Shown here one piece after another: positions 1-11,045 of a DNA stretch of 64,000 bases (positions are counted from its first letter, which is position 1; each line of letters opens with the position of its first letter). The notes beneath the pieces were generated by a model that saw only the letters and a program-made list of their open reading frames with translations, did not search any database and was not told the origin of the DNA. The stretch lies in contig OY540815.1 of NCBI GenBank assembly GCA_961205875.1, positions 20,335,638 through 20,399,637 of the forward strand, written 5' to 3'. The position numbers were made by a program, and so were the translations under genes. Source of the stretch: Sialis fuliginosa. Taxonomy: Eukaryota > Arthropoda > Insecta > Megaloptera > Sialidae.

Positions 1-103
1 TCTAAAAAGTGAATATTGCGAGTATTATCTTACTACTTTTGATAAGATTAGGTACATTTGCAGTTCGATTGAATCTAAGGGACATTTATTATTTGTACGT
101 GCC
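1..103 (+). repeat. Dispersed repeat, left-edge copy
   Basis: This stretch is about 85-90% identical, by eye, to the reverse complement of 62301-62403. Both copies read TCTAAAAAGTGAAyATTGCG at one end and ..TATTTGTAyGTGCC at the other. The copy probably continues left of the window. The element type is unknown. No ORF or terminal inverted repeat is visible in the part present. Confidence 0.75.
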
Positions 104-1730
104 TCAACAGCCATTGAAGGGGTGAAAAAGACCCTCAAAATTTGAATTTTAAATACTAATTAATACGTCATTAATTCATATTGCCTTGGAAACAAATGCA
201 ACTAATTAGGACATTAGAAAACTAATATTTATAATACAAAGGTGAGTTTTATTTCTGACAAATCCCATTGAAATTTTTCATATATTAAAAATTAAAGAAC
301 ATGGAAGTCATGTATGGTTCTCCATACCGATATTTATGTTATTGAACACTAAGAGAGTATCCATTAATTACGTAAGGATAATTTTCGAAATTTTGAGACC
401 CGCCTCCCTCTTTTAAGGATCTGAAAATGTTACTACCCCCCTCCTAACCATAAAAATTGTAAGATTTTCGACTCTGATAATATAGCATTGCTATAGAAAC
501 ACGTGTAAGTATAAACTCTTACAGTTTTTTTGATTAAGGGATTTTTATTTAATAAGTCATAACCATATGTTGTATCTGTCGTTGGCAATATTTCCTTATA
601 TATATATTTTTATTATAAATTTTCCTTATAATGATATATGTGATTTCTAAAAAAAAATTCAAAATTTTAATTGTAGAAATAGAGCCTATTACTAGCGCCC
701 ATATTTATAAAAGTTTTATAATTAAAATACAAATCAAAGTGCCTTTAACACATAAAATTAATTAATTAATAACTCATACCTAAGTTTCAAGTTTTAATAA
801 TTTTAATTAATCGGTTTCTTAAATATTGTCAAGTTGTTTATGTTAAACTGAAAATTCTTGACTCAGTCTAAATTGAAATTTAAATATTAATCTTCATTAA
901 TTATCAACTTGTTTTATCGAGTACAACGCAAGCTTTGTGATTGGATTAAAACTTCTGGTTTGACAATCGCAGATCACAAACATGTCTAGAAATAATCAAT
1001 GGTTGGTAACACTGACTTGGTTGGATTTCAACACCAATATCAGATATTCAGTTCAGTTTGTATTGACAATATTTGACTAGTTAGGCAAAATTTTATTCAA
1101 TAAACATTAACTACTTCAATTATAGCAACCTTAATTATTTATAGAAAGAGTATACTTTTAATCTCATAGAATCAATTCCATTTTTTGACTCGGTTGTTTT
1201 TATACAATATTATTAAAAAACGTTTTGTTCGAAAACAGAAGAATGTTTTTTTATTACCCTTCTGTAAAATAAGTTATGCGGTGTGAATTTTTTTTGCGTG
1301 TATAAAAATGATTACACAAGAAAAGATGAACATATGTGTTATACTTATTTGGTTTTATTGAAAAACAATTACTCAAAAATTAACCTAAAATATTTTAAAA
1401 CACATCAAAATTTCATTCCACAATTTTTTATTTATTTTAAATAAATATACTTTATGAGTAGAATATTTAATTCAAACATTAAAATCTGTTTCAGAAAAAA
1501 TATAAAACAAAAGAACGTTAGTTTTCATATCATTCGGCTTTTATTCTCCAAGGGCATAAAAAGTACCAGCTATTAATTCCCAAATGCTTTACAGATAATA
1601 CACATAGGTATATGTTTTATTTAGTTTTTAGAAAACAAAAACTCGTTTTATTCTGTCTACATTTATTTAATATTTATTGTGGTAAGAATTAGCAATATTT
1701 ACTATTGTCAAAGAAATTTATATTTCGTGT
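104..1730. other. AT-rich stretch, no gene seen
   Basis: Low-complexity A+T-rich DNA with A and T runs. I see no coding-like composition, splice-bounded open segment or recognisable repeat end. Confidence 0.5.
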
Positions 1731-2180
1731 ATACAGGGTAAAATTAATGGAGATAACAATTTTGACCTTGAGTTTTTTGCAGATTTGAATTTTGCAGAAA
1801 TTATTGCCTGAAAAGTTTTTTTTTAAGACTTCAATTCTGTTCACTTCTGTTTTTTTAATCTGCATTTTTTCTTAACTTCTAGGAGAATAATTTCAGAATT
1901 TTTGAACGCAAAAAAATTTTTTATGTAAAAAAAAAACACGTTTCAGACAATAGTTTCATTTTTTCTGCAAAATTCAAATCTGCAAAAAAATAAATATGTT
2001 TCCATTTGAAAAAAAAGCTGACCCCAAAATGACCTTGAAACCTCCACTCAAGGTCAAAATTATTACCTCCATTAGTTTTGCCTCTCCAAATCCTGAAACT
2101 TTTGTACTTAATATTTTCCGTAAAAATCCGTAGTTTTCCAGATATTAAGCAGTCTCGAGATAAATGCTTCACCCCGTATA
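1731..2180. mobile_element. Decayed foldback/TIR element, ATACAGGGT ends
   Basis: The left end reads ATACAGGGT and the right end ACCCCGTAT, which pair as imperfect terminal inverted repeats. Inside, a block near 1740-1830 (AATGGAG.TAACAATTTTGACC, then TGCAGATTTGAATTTTGCAG) recurs inverted at about 1940-2085. The element is therefore a foldback whose left arm has lost internal sequence. An open frame on the minus strand here is a by-product of the right arm. 'TACAGGGTG' ends are common on arthropod DNA transposons; the superfamily is not determined. Confidence 0.5.
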
Positions 2181-2818
2181 TCTGATTTTCCAATAGTGAA
2201 AATATTTCAATTTATTATTTAATCCCAAAAAAATAATTTCGTATAATAATAAACTTTATTAATATTTTTATCATTGTTTGAAAAAATTAATAATTGTAAT
2301 AAAATATTAGATAATATTAAATACATAATAAAGTTGTTTAGTAAACGTTATTTTAGAATATGTCATCAACATTTCGTTTAATTAATCCTGAATGAAACCC
2401 AGATAGATATTAAATAAGCACAGATTCCAGTTTCAGTATATTAATATCGAAAACATCTATCTAAAATCTAAGAAGTAAGAAATAGGTATATATTTATATT
2501 ATAGCGAGTGATCAAAGTTTCAATCCCCTGGGACATAAGTTCACTAATACTGCTGATACATCATATTCGTAAAAGGGTAAGTTGTTGAAGAACATTTAAT
2601 AGTTGTATCATCGTGACCATGACATTGTTCAAAATGTTATTAATGTTATTTTCTCTGATGAGGAAAACTTTACCTCGATTAAACTCTTCGTTTATATCAA
2701 ATTCAGTTTAATATTATTTCTAGAACATATCTATAATCTATAATAGAAAATAAAACTATATTACTATACATATATCAATATTTTAACCCTTCAGTCGTGG
2801 CATGATGATGACGTTGAG
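2181..2818. other. AT-rich stretch, no gene seen
   Basis: No gene, RNA or clear repeat end is visible. Confidence 0.4.
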
Positions 2819-2900
2819 CAGTGGCGCATCTATAAGAAGTTTTAGGGGCTAGAACTTCTCGACTCAAAATTGTCAATATCTCGAAAACTAAGCAAAATGG
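2819..2900 (+). mobile_element. Solo hAT-type transposon end (CAGTGGCG)
   Basis: CAGTGGCGCATCTAT followed by GGGGCT resembles the left terminal repeat of many insect hAT elements. No matching inverted right end is visible downstream, so this is probably a truncated copy. Confidence 0.35.
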
Positions 2901-4937
2901 TGAAAAATGTTTTAGTTCAAAGTTATAGTATTTTGAGAGGGGCATTTATTATTGTTATGGGTTTTTGTAATTTATGGGGTAACATTTTTTCCAAATGCTA
3001 ACCTATATTTTTTATTGCAGATTTGTAATTTACCAAAAACTTTTATCCGAATTTTTTTTTAGAAAACATCAATTTTTTACGATACTAATTGTAAACAAAA
3101 TAAACATAATAACAAAAACTGAAACTTTATCAAGAAAATTGCAAGAGTCAAAAAGTGCTAGGATTTAGACAATTTATAGTATTTCCTAATTTAAGGATTT
3201 AATTAACATCGTATAAGTTTTTCTTTCAGTTATTAAAATAGTTTCTAATACGTCAATACTGCAAAATATATTAACAATAATAGAAACCATTAAATACAAT
3301 ATAATGAACATATAGTTACGTTTCTCAATTTGCATTCCTTTGAACAACAATGCAAATTGTGTGAATTACAAACAGAAACACAAATATTAATTCTACATGT
3401 TATCTGTAATAGAATTCTATTGTACAATACGATAACTATTGCTTCAGTTATTTATAATCCTTAATAAATATGTAGAAATATATATACCTAAACATAAACG
3501 AAATGTAATATATTATATTCAATGTACAAATGTTTTTCAAAGTGCAATCCGCGGCCCACCTATATATAAATAGTATAATATGCAAATTTAAAAAATCTAT
3601 TTAAAAAAATATATTGATCATCTCTCGCATTTTTTCCGACTTGATTTACTATTATCGTCACTGCTTATTACCTAACGTAACAAAATATATACTAAAACCT
3701 GGCCAGAGAACATAAAAAAAAACACGTAAATCGCGGTTCTCGATTGATAAGCGCCCGAACGGACTATCAGACAGAGAGACGTTGCGTTTTATAATATTTA
3801 TAAATGTTTTTTTCTTAATATTTTCAAAGCTGCTAAAATATTTTTTTATTTATATAAAAAAAATGCGACTGCAAAAACATTTTATTTAAAATTGTTTCTT
3901 GAACGCCTAAGACAACAAAAATTTGTATTAAGTTATTTTATCGTATTTGGATTTATCAATATAAGGTATAATTGAATGTATAAAAAGTGCCCTTATAACA
4001 ATATATCGTAAATAACAAAATCTTTTTGAATCAGTTTCCGGCAGAGTGGCCGAACACAACAATCAATTTGTGGTGCGGACACTATTTATAAAAAAGAAAG
4101 CCGTTCACAAATTACATACTTATCCCGATCAGTCTTGTGCGGTCACAATATCTCTTCGAATCCTTTGAATGAGGTTACAATAATTTCTTTCCCTATAAAT
4201 AACACGTGACGCGAACAGACCACGGCTTTATCAGTGCCGTATTTACCAGTGTACATATTTTGGGCCCCGCACTCTAAAAGTTATAAATATAATATAATAT
4301 AAAAATTAAATTTAAAAAATGTGTATCCATTTTTTAATTTTTCTTATTTTTTATATATATTTTGTAGTTTATTGAATTACTTGGGCTTTTTTTGTAATGT
4401 GACGTGGTGGAAAGGTATTCTGGCACCTTTTTTCGTGGCATAAGAAAAGCTGCTTTAAAGTAAATTTAAATAATATTTGAATATAATTTTCTTTAGTAAA
4501 AAGCTTGACAAGAAGTGAGTTCCGGCGCCAATTTGTTTTAAAAAAAGCCCTAGTAAGTAGATACTATTTATTTTCACTAGGACTGCACACGAGACAAAAG
4601 TGAGATGAGTCTCGTTTCGCCAAACATATTTTTTGTTTCATTTAATATAGTAAAATATAAATACGGTTAGAGTTTTTGAAAAATCGTATAAGGATTCTGC
4701 GACAATATAAATTTGGGAATCGCTGTAATAGACTAACCCCCGAAACCTCCCCTTAAAACTAATAACGTATATTTTTTCCTAACACAAATGTTGCATTACC
4801 TTCAATTTAAATAGACTACAATAAAAAAAAACGAACTACTTTTTGCATTCGCTAAGTCCACCACTAGACTTTCTTTAACTGTAGGCCTATTTAAACATAT
4901 TTTCATATTTTAACCATAATTAGTTATATGTGAACAG
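2901..4937. other. AT-rich stretch with possible transposon ends
   Basis: No gene is visible. A short hairpin lies at 3326-3359. Near 4232 the sequence CAGTGCCGTATTTACCAG followed by GGGCCCCGC resembles another hAT-type end. Near 3550 GCGGCCCACC may be a further fragment. None of these can be paired with a second end. Confidence 0.3.
3326..3359. repeat. Short inverted repeat with ATTTGCAT/ATGCAAAT
   Basis: CAATTTGCATT and AATGCAAATTG form an 11-bp perfect inverted repeat around a loop of about 12 nt. Each arm contains the octamer ATGCAAAT, the classical POU-domain site. With this base composition it may be chance. Confidence 0.4.
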
Positions 4938-5075
4938 CCTATGTGACTCCCTACATAATTCCTATAACCCCGGCCACCCTATTCGTTGTATCTTGCTATG
5001 ATAGACCCATCAGCAACATCCCATTTCATCTTGTGTCCCTTACAATACATGCACTACACATTCTCCAAAGTAAAA
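4938..5075 (-). repeat. Diverged relative of the 10.4 kb coding-like segment
   Basis: Read on the minus strand, this stretch matches 10418-10522 over about 100 bp: GGACACAAGA, TTGCTGATGGG, ATCAT.GCA, AACGAA and GG-rich steps in the same order. The conceptual peptide keeps the pattern GHK...ADGsIIA..NE then a stop, then GG, against GHKKDGEFADGPIIAGLNEL in the other copy. Similarity extends a little upstream of the GGACAC point. This copy is disrupted by the stop codon. The family identity is unknown: a repeat-borne protein fragment or a pseudogene family. Confidence 0.5.
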
Positions 5076-5236
5076 ATCAACCACGAAGGAGCTGTCTGAA
5101 AAGGCCAAGCCAGCAGACAAAAATGGATGAAGAACCATAATTATGCTACTTACAATTAGAATTCAAAATACAATAAAAGAAAATAAGACATTTTTGTTCG
5201 TTTAATAAGTCCGGTTCTGAATTTCCTCTCACTTAA

Positions 5237-5440
5237 TCCGGTGTACCGGAAGGCCTATTCTTCATGGGCGCGACGGCGTGTATTATTGAGCCTATTCATT
5301 ACACTGCTGCGTTTGATTGCTTCAAATGCGGTCGAGATTTAAGGGCACGGTCCAGCTACCGAGCTGCTACTAAACTTGAGGACAACGACCCACTCTATTG
5401 CTGCCGTTTTAAAATTAACTCATCGATTCATCGTATATGA
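5237..5440 (+). other. GC-rich coding-like island, cysteine-rich reading
   Basis: About 50% GC in surroundings near 25%. One plus frame is open for 67 codons between stops at 5234 and 5438, with an ATG at 5264. Its peptide contains H.....FDCFKCGRDL followed about 20 residues later by LYCC, a spacing reminiscent of the second finger of a LIM-type zinc domain. No convincing splice donor closes it. On the minus strand the motif TAGCAGCTCGGTAGCTGG resembles a pol III A box, so a SINE is an alternative. I do not recognise a specific gene. Confidence 0.25.
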
Positions 5441-5624
5441 GATTATTTGTATTGCTTCAAGAGAATATAGAATGTGAGTGTTTATTATGATACGAGCGGA
5501 ATTTTCTTTAAGAATTTATGTGAGGTAAAATAATATCTCTGACAAGAGTAGCTGAAATTCAAAACAAATACAGAAAAAAATACCTTTAATCGTTTTAGAA
5601 TGTCATCAGATAGATTTTTATGAA

Positions 5625-5724
5625 TACGAGAAGCTTTGTGATCGTTTTTTAAAGGGGAAAAAGATGTTCTCCTATTTCAAAATTTTCATATTATATTTTT
5701 TTCCGTATCTGTCAGTGTATGTGT
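5625..5724 (+). repeat. Truncated copy of the GAAGCTTTGTGATCG repeat family
   Basis: Shares 'GAGAAGCTTTGTGATCGTTTT' up to base 20, then '..TATTTCAAAATTTT' and 'CCGT.TCTGTC', with copies at 13110, 37600(-), 39795 and 46425(-). The copy stops exactly where the palindromic element at 5725 begins, which suggests that element inserted into or next to it. Confidence 0.6.
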
Positions 5725-6645
5725 CAGTGGCGAGTCGTGAAATCTTTAATAAGGCAAGCATATTTTGTGAATCCTCTCCCTCCTATTAACAAAAAAATTA
5801 GTTATGAAACACCTTTAGTGTAAGCTTTTACTTTTTAAATAAAATCCATATATATTTATATAGTAACTAAATGATTCTACGTCTTATTTTCTTGTATTTT
5901 AGTCGATATTTGTATGACGAGTTGAAGTTCACTGCAGGAAATTTCACTAAAAAATTTCGAATTTTTGATTTCGTTAAAAGTATGTTTATTGTATAGAAAA
6001 TGAGGTGAAAAGTTGTTTGTTTCAAACCGCAGGTCTGTATCTCAAACCGTTCTCGAGATATAGCCTCTCAAAGTTTTAGTTTTTTCAAATTTTGGGAGAA
6101 AAAAGGCCATAACTTTTGAACGGGTGGTCGGAATTGATTTTAGTTGACGGATTTGAAATCAGCGTGTCAAAATCTATATAATGACATGTATAATACTTTA
6201 AAATCCGGCAAAAAAAATTTTGCTAAAAATCGACATTTTTTGAATTTTTTCGATTTTTCGCGAAATTTTTTTTTTTTAGTTTTAAGGTATTATACATGTC
6301 ATTATATAGATTTTGGCACGCTGATTCCAAATCCGTTAACTAAAATCAATTCCGACCACACGTTCAAAAGTTATGGCCTTTTTTCTCCCAAAATTTGAAA
6401 AAACTAAAACTTTGAGAGGCTATATCTCGAGAACGGTTTGAGATACAGACCTGCGGTTTGAAACAAACAACTTTTCACCTCATTTTCTATACAATAAACA
6501 TACTTTTAACGAAATCAAAAATTCGAAATTTTTTAGTGAAATTTCCTGCAGTGAACTTCAACTCGTCATTTCAAAGTTCGACTAAAATACAAGAAAATAA
6601 GACGTATAGGTATTATAGTTTTGTAATTGAGCGTGTAAATTAATA
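5725..6645. mobile_element. Palindromic (foldback) transposon, copy 1
   Basis: The element starts CAGTGGCGAGTCGTGAAAT. After about 155 bp comes a long palindrome: arm 5880-6206, a short AT-rich centre, and the inverted arm at about 6280-6605, roughly 95% identical by eye. Both arms carry the same landmarks in mirror order (ACGTCTTATTTTCTTG, CACTGCAGGAAATTTC, CGAGAACGGTTTGAGATAC). A copy with the same flanking segments lies at 50995-51924, and an internally deleted one at 12049-12305. Open frames in the arms are mirror images of each other and are not genes. No transposase is present, so it would move only with help from a related element. Confidence 0.75.
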
Positions 6646-6704
6646 TAATACATTTTTCTTCAAAATTTTGGAAAAAACCTACGGTTTGAAAATTTTGTTC
6701 ATGT

Positions 6705-7043
6705 TTTTTCTCCAGTAATGCGCACGTAGATTTCTAATGATTACAAAATGATAAGTACTACGACACAAAAGATATAAAAGAAAGAATCATCAAATTTGAA
6801 ACAATGCTATGATAATATAATAATTAATTAATAAATTATACTTATAATTAGTTTAAATGTCTACCATTTTGACACATATTGGCCGATTGTCATCAAATCA
6901 CGCTGTAAGACAGTTAAATATATATATATAGATTAATATTCAGAAATGGTAGTAATCAAATATCAACAAATATTTCTAAATCAATACATTTAATTAAAAA
7001 ATTACCATTACTGGAGTCTTTGCCAAGACTGGTACCAGTACCT
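6705..7043 (-). mobile_element. TA-MITE relic (TGGCACC family), 5'-truncated
   Basis: Matches the right two thirds of the full copies described at 25809: the CTCCAGTAATG, ACGACACAAAAGATATAAAAG, TTTTGACAC.TATTGGCCG and AATATCAACAAATATTTC blocks. It ends in GGTACCAGTACCT. The left inverted terminus is missing. Confidence 0.75.
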
Positions 7044-7493
7044 TTATTATTTATAAGTGTTTCAACATCAACAACCATCCATAACCTGTAACAATATTTA
7101 GTGTACCTACACAGAATTAGAGAAGCTTCGATTAAACCACAACCGATTCGACCGCTGAGAGAAACCAATTACCGCATCCGGTCTCCGATTAGCTACAGGT
7201 TTCACACTAGTTAGCATAAACTACTGTCTGTATAGACATTCGTTAGTCGCATCTTATGTATGCAGATTAATTTAACAGTATTTGAAGGCTGAATGATTGA
7301 AATTGATTTGTATATATATAAGGAAATTGTTCTGTTTAAAAGCAAAATATATTTTTATTTATATTTATATTTAGTAAGGGAAGGTTAACCTGGATTAATA
7401 TTTTTTATCATTTTTCCGTAAATTACACAAAAAAAAAAAAGTTCGGAAGACAAAAAAACGACATATATAGCATTATAGTATTGGTCGAGTATA
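7044..7493. other. Intervening sequence, no supported gene
   Basis: About 7070-7210 is somewhat GC richer and open on both strands for 35-45 codons. No splice pattern or recognisable protein supports a gene. The rest is AT-rich. Confidence 0.3.
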
Positions 7494-7662
7494 GTCGAAA
7501 TCCAAATTTTTTGAATTTTCTGCTTACCAGTTTTTTTATTTTTTTATTTGAGCTTGAATTTTGGGTTTAGGTTGAATTTTTCCAAGTTGGCTACATTAAA
7601 AATTCAAGCTCAAACAAAAAAAAAACTGGTAAGCATAAAATTCCAAAAATTTGGATTTCGAC
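7494..7662. repeat. Long hairpin, ~65-bp arms
   Basis: GTCGAAATCCAAATTTTTTG..CTTACCAGTTTTTTT..GAGCTTGAATTT pairs with its inverse at 7598-7662 around a loop of roughly 38 nt (about 7560-7597). Arm identity is about 90% by eye. It could be a small MITE or the arms of a degraded foldback. No target duplication is evident. Confidence 0.7.
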
Positions 7663-8572
7663 GATGCTTTTATGGTACTTTTTTTGTGTAGCTGTGCTAT
7701 GAATGAATAAAAATTAATTTTTTAAACACAATTATATAAATAACCCCCCTCCAAAAAATGTGTATTTGATTGGTATTGTTGTTCAGCTGTATAACGTTTA
7801 CTGAAGTTTTCTAATAAAATGAAATTTTCGAAAGTAAATTTTCCGAAAATGGAAACATGTTATATTAGATTTGGAAATTTAGTCGTATGTCATCTTCGAT
7901 TCACCATGTTAACCTTCTTTAAAAATTATTTTACCTACCCCCCTCCCCCACCCTTCAAAAATCGTAACAAGTAAGTTAGTTAAAAAAATGTAAATATAAT
8001 CTAGAATCTCGTTGACACACAAACAAACAAACAAATAGACTTACAGTTAAAATAAGTAACCAATATTTTGAATATCACAAACTTCAAAAACAAACCAACC
8101 CTTTAGTTAGTTTTTTTTTTTAATTTTCCCACCACATTTTAAGCTTTATGTAGTACATAAACTGCGGTTTGTAATATAATATTAAACATTAATATATAAT
8201 TTTAATAAGTGAAGCAAATTTCGCACCACCCCATGTGTAACTAGGCAGTATAAATGTAGTTATAATTTGTGAAATTGACAATATTATTACGTATTAATAT
8301 GCTTTTAGAAGCATAATTATGTATTATATTGACATATAATAATGGCGTGCTTTAGGTACAGTACCTACTATGTACATTGTACATACATACGTGTATATTG
8401 TATACAGGTACTACATATTATGTTGGTACAATGTGTACGTTAAAATCTATTGGTGTATTTCCATAATAATACTAATAATAGCCATGCCATTAATCTGTAT
8501 GAATATGTATTGTACATATCTGGTAAATAGAAAAGTTATTTTGGGACTAAATATATCCTTTAAATTAGAGTT
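7663..8572. other. AT-rich stretch, no gene seen
   Basis: Simple-sequence patches, including CAAA repeats near 8023 and TGTACAT-rich DNA near 8370. No supported gene. Confidence 0.4.
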
Positions 8573-8640
8573 GTACCGGAATTCCGGCCGGAACTCACGA
8601 TGTAGAATTAAAGTGAATATTTTTACGTCACTACTATTAT
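8573..8640 (+). mobile_element. Transposon end, GTACCGGAATTCCGGC type
   Basis: TAGAGTTGTACCGGAATTCC, then CGTCACTACTATTAT, matches the reverse complement of 50020-50066 (TAGAGGTGTACCGAAATTCC, then CGTCACTACTATTAT). Two copies in opposite orientation define a family terminus. Neither has a visible partner end. Confidence 0.5.
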
Positions 8641-8957
8641 ATTATTATTGACACTAGAAATGTAATTAGATTCGATCGAAAAGAACGTATACTATACAAA
8701 TAATTTAACAAGTATTAGGAGGTATATTTATATTAACTTTTTATCTTATTTTTAATTATAGAACAAGAATATAAACTTATTCTGTGTAATTTGAAGCATC
8801 CGTATTAAGTAAAATTCTGCATTACTTTCTTTTTTCGATATTTTTCGATCTTATGACAAATAAACAAAGTATATTTTTGTGTATTTTGTGTCATTTAATC
8901 TTCTACAAGTACCCAACTCAGAAAAAAATTCAAGAACAAAAAACTACTTTATAACAA

Positions 8958-9118
8958 TCCCTTGGTCTAAATTATTATTATTTGATACTGGAAATCGATA
9001 ACACTTATTAATACTAATCCCTGTATCAAATTTCATAACTGTAGCACAATGGGTTCTCTAGATATTAAATAAACAATAATTTTGGGTAAAAGACTGTAGC
9101 TCCCTCAGGAAGAATTTC
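8958..9118 (+). repeat. Dispersed repeat pair, copy 1
   Basis: About 80% identical to 29570-29732 in the same orientation, sharing CCTTGGTCTAAATTATTATT, TACTGGAAATCGATAAC, CTAGATATTAAATAAAC and GACTGTAGCTCCCTC. Family unknown. Confidence 0.65.
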
Positions 9119-10278
9119 CGGACATAGGTTTTTTCCTTAAAATTACATCCTCGATCTTCTGTAAAAAAAATTTTAAACTAGTTGTAAATCACCCTGTATC
9201 TTCGAAAGAGAATTAAAGGTTTTGAATATGTTAAATTTTCAATATAGATAATTTTCTAATTAAATGAATGCGATCGACAGTAACACAACGTTATAATTAA
9301 CAAAGCCACAATCTGATTCCATTTTCTAAAATTCATTTCACTAAATCAATTAAAGTTTATTTGTTTCGTGTTTATGCGGTTTTGCAACTCGTTGAAATTT
9401 AATTCCACGTATCGGTTAGCTAAAACACTCTACTTGGTTTCTATTTATGTTTGTAAATTTACACATTGTATGCGGTTTTATTTTCCCTACGAATATAAAT
9501 GTCGAATGCATAAACAGATCAATGTATTTATGCATACACGTTTCGCCAAATAATGAATATTCTCAATGATTATATGTATTATTAATTACTAGAATCTCAC
9601 TATCTGAATTATGCAATATTATGCATACTATTACAATTACATTTTAATTCGTTAAAACCTTTTTGGTTTTTTATGTTTTGGCAATTTTTTATGTACAGTC
9701 GCCTGCATTAATGGTCTTGCAGTTTGTATTCATTTTCGTTTATCACAAACTTAGTAGGCTCCCCCATTTGATTATTATAATATTTAAATCATTTCTCCAT
9801 GAATCAAACAAAGACAGAAATTTAGAAATTCATTTGCTAGATAAAGAACTACTCTTCGTTTATATTACTCATATATATTTGTGCAATTAAATTATTATGT
9901 AATCTATTGAAAATTGTATACGTAAATTTTGTGGCAATAAATATTTGAAATTCCGAATTTTAGTATTTAAATATATTAAACATGATAGAAAAAGATAACC
10001 GATGATGTTTGTCTTTAAATTTGGAATCTGTTGTAAGCGATTATGCTATATTATAGCGCTATAAACGGGAACGTTATATAGAAGTTTCACTGTAGTAAAC
10101 AGCGAAGAAGAACTTTCAACCTTGAGTTAAACGCAATATTGTAATTTTCAACGAATGGGTTCTATTATAATTAAAAGCTTCATTATAACAAAATATTGTA
10201 TAAAGTGTTTTCTTGGAATAAATAATCTGAAATCTTTTGAATTTCTTTTTAAGTTTGATTTTTTTTATAATTACTTAG
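9119..10278. other. AT-rich stretch, no gene seen
   Basis: Near 9188 CACCCTGTAT may be the right end of a TACAGGGTG-type element. No supported gene. Confidence 0.35.
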
Positions 10279-10525
10279 TTACGCAGCATGGTACAGAGAT
10301 ACAAGGTAAGATTGATAGCTGTGACCTTGAATTTTGTGACGTCATCGTATTGGATGAAATGAAAAAGTTTTTTTTCTTCACAAATTTGTTGTTTGTGAGT
10401 GTTTTGGGTGTATACAGGGACACAAGAAGGATGGGGAGTTTGCTGATGGGCCGATCATCGCAGGTTTAAACGAACTGGGAGGTCTGGAGTTCCGGAAATG
10501 GGTTGTGGGTACACAATACCATTAA
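10279..10525 (+). pseudogene. Coding-like segment, possible two-exon gene end
   Basis: A 9-codon block at 10279-10305 lies between CTTAG and GTAAGA. A 112-bp intron-like gap ends TATACAG, and an open frame then runs from 10418 to a TAA at 10523. Spliced, the reading stays in frame and continues as GHKKDGEFADGPIIAGLNEL, then GG.EFRKWVVG, for 35 codons in the second block. GC content is far above background. A diverged, stop-containing relative sits inverted at 4938-5075 and resembles this locus beyond the presumed splice site. The segment may therefore be part of a repeat, with the tidy splice signals fortuitous. I do not recognise the protein. Confidence 0.3.
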
Positions 10526-10980
10526 ATAATTACTTTTTCGTATATTGGAATGATAAAGGATATCGCTTCAGTGCAGTTAAATATCATTTATTGGCTTTTA
10601 TTATAAAACGAATTTAATTAAGGTAATTTTTATTGTTGATTCATTCATAAACGTGTTTTCAATTTCTATTTATTAAATACTGAAAACGCATAACATGTAA
10701 TGCTTTTCATGTACATTTTTACAGACAATTCAATTAGGAACATAAGTTAATCCTTTCGCACGAAATTTATCATCAATGGTTTCCACAAATTCATTTTATG
10801 TTCAGAATTCCTAGAATCCGATAACCTTTTAAACGGTTCAGTTTTCTTGGAAATACATGATACAAATATAATACCTATTTATATTAGTTGAACTTTTACA
10901 ATTTTCTAAAGGGTGTCAAAATTTCAAGTTAACTTTCAAAATCGTAATAAAACACATAAATTACTTTTTTTAAATCAATC
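10526..10980. other. AT-rich stretch, no gene seen
   Basis: If the SINE head at 10981-11045 is real, its body would extend leftward into the right part of this stretch. No other feature is visible. Confidence 0.3.
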
Positions 10981-11045
10981 GCACCGAAGATCGAACCCGG
11001 CCATTCACGATTGTCAGCCCGTAGTGCTAACGACCGAGTTTTTGC
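10981..11045 (-). mobile_element. tRNA-derived SINE head
   Basis: On the minus strand, CGTTAGCACTACGGGCTGAC resembles a pol III A box with the following anticodon arm. About 30 nt on, CCGGGTTCGATCTTCGG is a good B box (GGTTCGANNC). The T-arm-like part is preserved, but no complete cloverleaf can be drawn, so this is a SINE or tRNA relic and not a working tRNA gene. Confidence 0.5.

Noticed and set aside
1921..2193. 90-codon minus-strand ORF
   Set aside because: It reads through the right arm of a foldback element and its residue usage follows the AT-rich arm sequence; no domain is present.
10155..10469. 104-codon plus-strand ORF
   Set aside because: It reads through the presumed intron and in the wrong frame for the GC-rich segment; the better reading is the other frame described at 10279-10525.
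10981..11045. Functional tRNA gene
   Set aside because: A and B boxes are recognisable but acceptor and anticodon stems cannot be paired properly; treated as a SINE head.
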